Assembly (NCBI RefSeq): GCF_040958095.1
Contig: NC_091160.1
Coordinates: forward strand, 42,396,194-42,460,193
Direction: 5' to 3'
Length of the DNA stretch: 64,000 nucleotides
Source: Procambarus clarkii
Lineage: Eukaryota; Arthropoda; Malacostraca; Decapoda; Cambaridae
The position numbers and the translations under genes were made by a program. The notes below the pieces were generated by a model. The model was not told where the DNA came from. It saw nothing but the letters and a program-made list of their open reading frames with translations, and ran no database searches. Shown in pieces: positions 1-9,900 of this stretch (positions are counted from its first letter, which is position 1; the number at the start of each line of letters is the position of its first letter).

Positions 1-985
1 CTGCGTTGGTATAATTTTGTTTGTGTCGTTATCATATTCTTCACAAAACGTTACATACATCTAATTTACTTCCTTGCCTAACAGCCGGTCGCTCCACTCA
101 AATTCCTTAAAGAAATTTCTAAGTTCCCCATAATGTCCTCTCCTGAAATCAGGTTTTTGCACTGCTTCAACTTTCTCATTTTCGTCCAGATTATAACGCG
201 TTGCAAACTTTATTCCCAAAAAGACATCGTCACTTTTACTCAAGGAAGGAAGGTACTGAATTTCAAATATCTTTTCCTCTTTCCTGGTAAATATCAAATC
301 CATCGTGGAGTGAATATCCATTTCCCTCATCCTCGTAGTCGTAGCTTGTTTAACATGATGATATAGGAATGTTTCCAGGATGATTTTTACGAATCTTCAG
401 GTCCAAAAGAATCACTAACAAAATACAACATATCACTTTGTAATGTCCTAGCATTCCTTAGTACTTATTCTGTTTAGCAGCATTCAGGGTGATCCTCAAG
501 GGTCGATCTTTCTCTTTTTCGTACCTGCCAATCCTCCTGTAGTCGCAGATATTCTTTGGTTGTAAGACCTTCCATTAGCCCAACAATTTTATCTACTACT
601 TTCGCTTCTTCTACAACTCTTTCTGACCTAGATGTTATCTTTTCTTTGCAACCAAAAATTACTAGGGACTTATTACGAGCGGTTGTGTTTTGCATCAATT
701 TCGGGTTTGATGCCACTTACTTTCTGATTTCCAGCCTAATGTTTGTTTTACCCTGATTGCTGCAGTGTTTGGCTTCCTTTACTGCTTCTTTTTTTCCTTC
801 TCCTTGGCCACTTGTGCATAGGCGAGTTGTATATCCTTCTTGCACTGTTCTATTCCCAGAGTAACTTCCTCCATCTGTGCTGACAAGAGCGGTTTTTCCT
901 GTTGGATTCCCTTACCTAACCTATTGTGGTCATTTATTTTTAAATTTGCTTTAACTTCTTCCAAAGATGTTTTCTAGAGTTTTTC
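1..985 (-). mobile_element. LINE remnant: ORF1 coiled coil plus endonuclease C-terminus
   Basis: Read on the minus strand, 964-782 encodes a Lys/Glu/Gln-rich coiled-coil stretch (for example EQCKKDIQLAYAQVAKEKEK). This continues after in-frame breaks into 716-474 (KLMQNTTARNKSLVIFGCKE), typical of the ORF1 protein of decapod non-LTR retrotransposons. 330-61 encodes MDLIFTRKEEKIFEIQYLP, then FRRGHYGELRNFF, which looks like the C-terminal part of the ORF2 endonuclease. The segment that should lie between them is missing near 335-470, so the copy is internally deleted as well as interrupted by stops. It runs off the left edge. It lies antisense upstream of the first visible exon of the TEP/Mcr-like gene and so probably sits in an intron. 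A host coiled-coil gene is the alternative; the linked endonuclease makes that unlikely. Confidence 0.7.
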
Positions 986-1000
986 CTCTTCCATGGCTTT

Positions 1001-1282
1001 GCAATTAACTTTCCACATATATTTGTCTACACGTAAGTCTTTCACTAATCCTTGAAGATCTAAGACCTTGCTACTCAAGTGGTCATTACTGTCTCTTAAT
1101 TTGCTGATTAGTGTGGTATGTAAAATGTGATGTTATGATTGTGGCTCGTTCCTCAATGCCCATCTTCAACATTATACTTTTTAAATAACATGAAATCTGC
1201 AAAATAATTATTATATATATATTATATATATTTTCCTGTGCTGCTGTGATAAAATGTCATCTTAAATTTATATAAATTTCAG
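1001..1282. other. AT-rich intron sequence, no gene seen
   Basis: This stretch is AT-rich, with a short TA-repeat tract around 1211-1232, and ends in the 3' splice site (ataaatttcag) of the exon at 1283. I see no coding or RNA feature. Confidence 0.5.
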
Positions 1283-1451
1283 GCTTACAGCCAAAGTTAT
1301 CAACATCCTCCTGGCGGCACAGCATGAAGACTGGGAAAATCTGCTTTACATTGATCCACATATCATTCATAAGTCTGTGGTATTCCTGCTGAAGTATCAG
1401 AATCCTGATGGAAGCTTCAGAGAGGAGGGAGAGGTCACCCTGGACAGCAAG
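1283..1451 (+). CDS. TEP/Mcr-like exon 1 of window (thioester-domain helices)
   Basis: Acceptor ataaatttcag precedes 1283 and donor gtaagg follows 1451. After one base completing an upstream codon the exon reads LTAKVINILLAAQ, then YIDPHIIHKSVVFLLKYQ and NPDGSFREEGEV, a pattern typical of paired helices of the thioester domain. It ends in phase 0. Confidence 0.85.
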
Positions 1452-3866
1452 GTAAGGTTCCTGCTGAAGTATCAGAAGACTGATGGTAGCTGTAATATTT
1501 CTTACTATTCTTCCCCTTCTAATAAGTAATCAGCAGGCAGGTGGTATCCCCAGGTATACTCTATTCTGCTGCTTGCTACTCAGCATGCAGGTGGTATCTT
1601 CGTGCATGGAGACTTCATCTTCAGAAAGTCATAGCTGCTTTGGGGAAAGTTCATTTCTAGGCAACAAAAATCATTCCAAAACTAAGTTGAGTGATGGTGT
1701 TATCATGGAGGCATAACCAGGAACGGTTGAGGGCCACAGGGCTACCAACACTCCAAACCAGACATAGCAGGGAGTAATGTCACTGATACTTATAAAATAC
1801 TGAACAATTTGGAGGATAGTGATCCAGATAGTCTTCAAAAGATCAGATGCAACACATGCAAGCAACGGTTTTAAACTCGGTTTGGCACTCTCACAAGTCA
1901 AGCCTGGCCTCGGGCCGGGCTTGGGGAGTAGAACTACTCCCAGAACCCCATCAACCAGGTATCGGTAAGCCACAATGTACGACAGAAAAGAGATGCTTTT
2001 GACCCATAGGGCTATAAACCCATGGAACTGCCTACCCACCGAAACTGCAAGTGCAAAAAATACTTCTGAACTTTAACCTTTATACAGCGGCTATGGAGAA
2101 AGTTATACCTGCTTATACACAAAAAATATAAAATTCCAAAAAATGTCATAATAGAATTGTTAAATTTGTATGCAAAATGTAAGAACACACAAATAAGTGA
2201 ATATTTATCATATCAGTGAGTGGAGGCACTCTGCTAGACGTCGTCTGGCGCTTGTCAGTGCCTGGTGCTTGTCAGTGCCTGGTGCTTGTCAGTGCCTGGT
2301 GCTTGTCAGTGCCTGGTGCTTGTCAGTGCCTGGTGCTTGTCAGTGCCTGGTGCTTGTCAGTGCCTGGCGCTTGTCAGTGCCTGGCGCTTGTCAGTGCCTG
2401 GCGCTTGTCAGTGCCTGGCGCTTGTCAGTGCCTGGCGCTTGTCAGTGCCTGGCGCTTGTCAGTGCCTGGCGCTTGTCAGTGCCTGGCGCTTGTCAGTGCC
2501 TGGCGCTTGTCAGTGCCTGGCGCTTGTCAGTGCCTGGCGCTTGTCAGTGCCTGGCGCTCTACTGTGCTGACTCTTCTGTTTTATCCTCAAATGTTGACCT
2601 TATTGTTCTATCACTTATTTTTTCTTTATTTACACCTACAGAGCTATTATACCCACATTGGCATCATGTATGTAAAACCTAGACAATAACTGTTTAAATT
2701 GTCAACTGATGACTACATTTCCTTAGTAACATTAATGGGTGATAACCGCATTCGTAACATGAAATGGTAGCAGGATTTTTTTCACGGGTCAAGGTACACT
2801 ATATTACATCGAAATAGATCCATTATATCCATATTTGGATCATATATATAAAACCAAGACAATAATCGTTTAAATCATCATATGACGATATCCGAATTTC
2901 ACCGTAAATCAAAGATTGATGCTGACTAAAAAATGGTTAAAATCCATCTTGAAGTCATCAGGACATATTGGAGAATTTTTTGACAAGTTGCCGGCTTCTT
3001 GTACTCATTGAAGCCACTAGAGAAAGTGGTCCTCAGGTAAATTCAGGTAAATACTCTTCTCTACTGCTTGATAGTCAAGAGGCAGGTGGTATTCTTCTTA
3101 ATATTGTAATTTACAAATTTCCATGACTTGTCATTAATTTAACAAATGAGTGTAGTCATGAGTGTTTGAAGTTTGAAATTAAATGCAAATTACTATTTAT
3201 AGTTACAATTCAAAAGTAGTCATTTCTGTCTATACAGAAACGGGTCGTATTGTAAACGGTTGTATTGTATCAGAAACAATACAACCAGAAACGGTTGTAT
3301 TGTATTGTATTGTATTGTATACATTTTTGTCATCTTATGTAAAAGACCCAAAACACTTATTTTACATACGTGTAAAAGTGATAACAAATATAACTCGGTA
3401 TATTTTGAAGATGAAGACTGGCAAGGAGACGTGTGTGGCCCTGACAGCCCTGGTGACAATTACCATGCACAACAGCCTCAGAACTCTTCAAGGGACTACA
3501 CGTACAAGTGCTGTTGAAGCTCGGGCTCGTGCTGTTGGGTAAGTTGGCACCTCACTCTACCCACTCTCTTTACATGCAAGAAAAAATTTAGTTTGATTTA
3601 AAAGATAGATCATTCCCTATACTCCTATCTTTTTAAACTTTATTTTAACTGAATCAAACAATGCTTCTTAATGATTCGGATTTGTGCATGTTTACAGGTT
3701 CCTTGAATTTCATCTAGTGTACCTTGAGGACTCCTATCATATTGCCATAAGTGCCTATGCCCTCACATTGGTTGGGAGTCCATTAGCTGAAGCAGCGGCA
3801 GCCATGCTCAATAAGAAAAAGTTGTATACAGGTATATATTATTATTATATGTACTGTATATATATA

Positions 3867-3910
<44 letters not shown>

Positions 3911-6900
3911 GTCATATATCACATAATATTATTAAGCATTGCAGTGGCAACATCTGAAATTAGTATGAATATACTGTGCTGGTAGCAAGGTGGCACTTCA
4001 CTGGACCCGCAGAGTGCTGCACACATTAAACGCTCCGCTTAATGCTTTATATAACTATACATATTGTTTATAGTGTCCATAAGTAAAGTATAAGTTGCAT
4101 GCAACATTAAAGTGGACAAAGAAAGCTTGAAAATATTGCTGGCAAAATTGTAATTCTTAAAATGCAGCCAACATAAACTGCCACCCTGCAAGCCTGTATC
4201 CAACCACTTGGGCTGGACGGTAGAGCGACGGTCTCGCTTCATGCAGATCGGCGTTCAATCCCCGACCGTCCAAGTGGTTGGGCACCATTCCTTCTCCCGT
4301 CCCATCCCAAATCCTTATCCTGACCCCTTCCCAGTGCTATATAGTCGTAATGGCTTGATGCTTTTCCTTGATAATTCCTTCCTTCCTGCAAGCCTGTGAG
4401 TTAAAATATAGATAATAATTTTACTTCTTTTCTCGGGGGAGCACCTTCGGCTCCCCGGAGCTATCCAGGCTTTTATGCATATATTATTATATTATATTAT
4501 TAGACTTTGGCATCAGTCAGTGTGAATGGAGTTCTAGGCCTACCAGGGACCACGAGCCAGAACCTGGCCCCTCACAGAGGCATGAGAGCAATGACCTATG
4601 GAAATGCACATGTGGTTATGGAGCATTCTATATGTCATCAACCGAGTCAGGCACCCAGAAAGGTAAACATCCCAAAACAAACCATTATTCTGGTTGAAAC
4701 TACTACTGAAAGTCAAAGGAGTGGACAAAACTCCCCAAATGGGAATGAGCAGACGAGCATGACGTCACCACGTCGCTTGTCTTCAACTCCCCCCTCCCCT
4801 GGAGGGGGGAGGGGGGAGCCCCAGACCCTCACGCTGGTGATCCACCCTCCAGTTCTGACGCTGGACATCAAAACACGTGAAAAACCGCCGACAGGCGGGA
4901 GGAAGGGTTGCCGGGAGGCTCCGGGTTTCGCCCAGAAAATGGCGTTTCACTTCATTCAACACTGGATTTCTGGGAGGAGCCCCTTCGGCTCCCTTGAGCT
5001 ACTTCACCAAAGAGACGGAAAAGACGGACTCACCTGGAAGGTGTACGCCACGCACAACTCAAGTCGAAAGCAAGACAACCAACGGCACCGAAGGACCCGG
5101 CATACGACCCAGGAAACCGGAACCCAGGCACAGGGAAGAAGGGAAACCGGGGTAACCGGTTTGGATACTATGGAGATAAACGTCCTTGTTGACATGGACC
5201 TGAAAGCTGATAGCTACTATAGGTATGTTGAAGTCATATTCTTGCAGGTCCCTGACATTGAGCTCTTGCTACATCTTAAGGATGCATTGGAGTGAAGTTC
5301 CATAAAGAATGGGGGATTTTAGAAAACAGTCTACAACAAGGGAAAAAATATAAGAATGTGTCCTAATGCTGGTAATGAATGTCCAGTCAGGGACATGTAA
5401 AGTGTTTTGACGTCTATAGGCCAACAATGCTCTTAACACACAACTCCAGGAACAGGAACGTCTTTTCACTGGCTCACAAAATGGAGAAGAGAGATCTGAA
5501 AGACATTATAGGTAGAAACGTGACCCCTACCAACACCATCCAGAAGACAGAGTTGATAATTTACTACAAGAGCAAGAAGACCACCAACTTGCTCGTGAAG
5601 TATATAAGATTACGCTGATAAAAATCTAGGGGTTCTTCTAGATAGAAAACTATCACCTGAGGACCACCTAAAGAACATTGTGTGAGGAACCAATGCTATG
5701 CTTTCCAATTTCAGAATTGCTTGTAATTACATGGATGGTGAAATACTAATGAAATTGTTCATGACCTTTGTGAGACCAAAGTTGGAATGTGGCGTGGTTG
5801 AATGGTGCCCATATCTTAAACACATCAAACCGGAAAAGGTGAAAAGGTGCTTTTTGACCTTTCAAAAGGAAGAGGAAAAAAAAGGACATGCAACTAAATG
5901 GATCACAGAACTGAAAGGCAAGAGTTACGAAGAGAGGTTAGAGGCATTAAATATGCCAAAACTAGAAGACAGAAGAAAAAGAAGCGATATGATCACTACG
6001 TACAAAATAGTAACAAGAATTTACAAATTTGACAAGGGGGGAATTCCCGAGACCTGGAACAACGAGAGGTCAGTGATTTAAGCTAACTGAACAGTGCTGC
6101 AGCAGAAACTATAAGAAAATTCACTTATTCAAACAGGGTTGGAACAAATTAAGTAAGAAGGTGATGGAGGCCAAAACCATCAGTAGTTTAAAAGCGTTAT
6201 AACGGGAAGACGGGACACAACGAGCACAGCTCTCATCCTGTCACTACTGTACTTAATTACTAATTGTATAATTAGTTATCTACATTAGTATTATCAATGC
6301 TAGCATAACTAACATATAGACACAGTCACTTTCACTATCACAAGTTAGGTGAGGTGGTGGTGGAGGCCAAGACCGTCAGTAGTTTCAAAGCGTTATATGA
6401 CAAAGAGTGCTGGGAAGACGGGACACCACGAGCGTAGCTCTCATCCTGTAACTACACTTAGGTAATTACATTTGTGAAATGTGACACTAATGTACTTCTC
6501 TGACAAATATTTCCACAATGAAAGGTGACATGACGTACTGGGCTCGCTCTCCCATAACAACTCACCTGAGGCGCCAGGAGAACAACCAGAGAGCCTTCCT
6601 CCTGCCCCGAGAGCCAGAGCTGTGGGACTCCCATGCAGTCGAGACAACAAGCTATGCCCTCCTCGTCTTCTTGGTCAGGGAAGGTGTAACAACCATCACA
6701 TCAGAGAAGATTATGAGGTGGCTCAATGCTGTCAGGGACTGGGACTGTGCTTTCATATCCACAGTGGCAAGTATTTAACTATTTTCTTTCAATATGGGTA
6801 TATTTGATGTTTGCAGAAGTAGGGAACTTAACAGCTAATTTACTCCCCTCATAAACATAACTATTATTACTTTTTTACTTATGGGTATTGTATATGGCCC

Positions 6901-9900
6901 CCCATGGGTGATCGCTGGTCCTGGGTGACCCCCGTGGACCCCGTGGGGGCCAGGGTGACCCCCTGGTCCCCACGGGTGATCCTAATTGCTCCTCGTGCCT
7001 GTCTGAGGGGGCCAGGTTCGGCCTCGTGGACCCCAGTAGGCAAGAACTCAGACTGATGCCGGGGTGTAATATGCACACATCAGCCCTGTAAGTCCCGGGG
7101 AGCCTCTGGGGTTCACCCAGATAATGACCTTTCATTACATTGAACGCTGTTTTATTAAGTATAATGTCATTATTAGTAATGCTGTACTTAATTTGGCTCT
7201 GTTTATTACATGTACATAAATTACACCTAATAACATATGCAGTATTTATATACACATTTAGTAATGACCCTGGCTCCAGTAAAGTCATGTACTGTACTAA
7301 CATTTCTTCAGGATACACTTGTAGCCATGCAAGCTTTAGCAGAGTACGCATTCCGTGCTCGACTACGAGACGTGACAGACATGGAGTGCACTCTAGACGT
7401 CACGGTCCAACCTGCTGAGCATTACTACGTGTCTATCAGTAACACCTCTACATCAACCCTTCACAGCTTTGAGGTACAAAAATAAGCTTTTGTAGCAGCT
7501 TTGTCAGCTCATAAATATTGTAGATTTAGAATATAATTTTTGATATTTTGATTTAAAGTAATAGTATCACACTTGCATTTGTCTGGCTTTTATGTATAAG
7601 GAAATATACACAAGTACATTATTTTGGAGGTTTATATTTTGTATAATGTTGTATGTTTATAATGTGTAATTTTCCTCAGTTGGAGAATGTGTGGGGTCAT
7701 GTGAACGTGGTGGCCCGGGGAGCAGGTCAAGCCGTAGCTCAGCTGGAGATAACTTGGGGTGTGGATGGACTCAACTTCATCGAACAACCGCACAAAAAAT
7801 ATTTTGAGCTTAGTGTCTGGGAAAAATATCATCAATTTAGAAACAAGTCGCTTGTTACCACAACTGTGTGTGCAAGGTAAAGTGTCATTAAGTATATATT
7901 ACTTTACTTAACTAACATTAATATACGTATGATAATTTAGTACTGAATGAACACTATAATAATAATAATAATAATAATTAGAATAACAATAATATTAATC
8001 CAAATTATAATCTTGAGTAATAATACAATTTTCTGTGGGGAGCCCCGGAGGCTGCCTAAAGCTATCCGACCTGATATATAGTGCTATATATTAGGTGGAG
8101 TCATCAGTCAGAGTTCTTATGCCTAACGGGGACCACCAGCCAGAACCTGGCTCCCTGAGAGAGGCGCAGGGAACAATGGCTTACCAACACTTTACATTTA
8201 AAGTACGTCATACATGCCACTGACCAGGGAAGAACCCAAGAAAGATAGGCAAAACACAAAAGACGAGTCGTGTTAAAAATACGATCTACGTCCTCAAAGT
8301 AAAAACAACTCTCCCAGAACTCAAACCAACACTTCGTTCAACTAGCCCCCAACTCGTTAGCATCACCCCCCCCCCACCCTGGGGGAGAGGGGAAGCCGAC
8401 TCTAATGAGCCCGGCTACCCACCACCCAGTTCTTGAACTGATGTGCTGGCGGTCGGATGACACCTCTGGCCTCTTCCTGTTTCAGGATTTTAACTTGTGT
8501 GGCTGTTCCTGCCACAAAGAACATCTCAATCCGCGTTTTGAACAAATGCTTTACAAACACAGTCTCAGAATGTAACTTGTTCGTAATTAGGGAACTACAT
8601 GTATATAGTCAAAGATAAAGTGAACAGAGGGCCTCTCCTCATTCCACATATTAGTGCTTCTGTAGGGTGGTAATTTCAACTAAACTGCTACCTACAGTAT
8701 GCTATTTGTCAATATGCTACCTACAGTATGTTTTTTTGTTAACTAGGACACTGTAGGCATCTTTTTAATTATCAACTATTCTGCAACCTAATGTGCACTG
8801 GTTGTCAACAAATTTGCTATCTTAAATGCCTAGATATCAACAAATTGCTCCTAAAGTGCACTAATGTCAACAAATCTGCTGCTTATATTGCACATATTAC
8901 TAAATTTTTAGTGACAGTTTATAATTTCTTGAAGTGTGTAATGTGCGTACAGGTGGGTGGCAACAGAGGATGGAGCGACAAGCAGTGCAGCCTTGGTGGA
9001 GGTGGAAGTGCCCACTGGCTATATGTTTTTCCAGCCACTAGCCGAGGATGTTGTCACAGAGGTCCAGCACAGTGGCAGCTTCCCGCAGCTGCGTAATGTT
9101 CATGCCACCGATACACACATTTTCTGGCAATTCGAATTTGTAAGTACAATACAATTTATTAACTTAGGTGATTTTATTTTAAATCATTAATAATTAAAAT
9201 GTTGAATTAACAATAATTATAATCCACGATGAAATGAGACTAACATGATGTACCAATGAGAAAATCAGTAAGATTGGTAAAGAAAATCGGTACCAATCAA
9301 AATCACAATATGTAAAATAGGTAGCATATTGAGAATGAGAAAATCAGAACTTCTCATGGCAGTAGAGCCATGAGAAGGATTTGAACCTACACACTTGTTT
9401 ATTTGTATAGAATAAGGTAAATTGGGTTTGACAGTACAGAGCAGTTGAAGTTTTACATTCTTGTAAAGCCACTAACACTCGTGGCGTCTCGGGCATCACC
9501 TGGTACTTTTATCCCACGGTCTAGACCACAGTTCAAAATTCAAATCAAATGTTTATTCGGGTAAAAGTACATACAACATGAGTTGGAACAAGTTAAGTGA
9601 GAAGGTGGTGGAAGCCAAAATCGTCAGTAGTTTCAAAGCGTCATATCTGCTATCTATAGCAAAAAGCTATATAGCTTTATATTTACATATATAGCTATGT
9701 AAATGTATAGCTATATTCACAACAGCTCCTGTAACAGTGGTGAACTATGGGAGGCAGCTCCTGGTGTTATCTGCCCAAGTCGAATGTACTTTTTAAACAT
9801 ATAAACATTTTAACATACTTAATCACATTCATGTTATTAACTTTTCACGTTGCAGATTCCATCAGAGAAGAAGCAGTGTTTTAGCTACAACATCCAGCGG

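Noticed and set aside
2197-2689. Plus-strand Cys/Leu-rich repeat proteins
   Set aside because: Products of the 17-bp array read in different frames.
4507-5295. 262-codon frame as a host gene
   Set aside because: Crosses a dispersed repeat shared with 8035-8480, low-complexity Pro/Arg/Thr composition, no domain.
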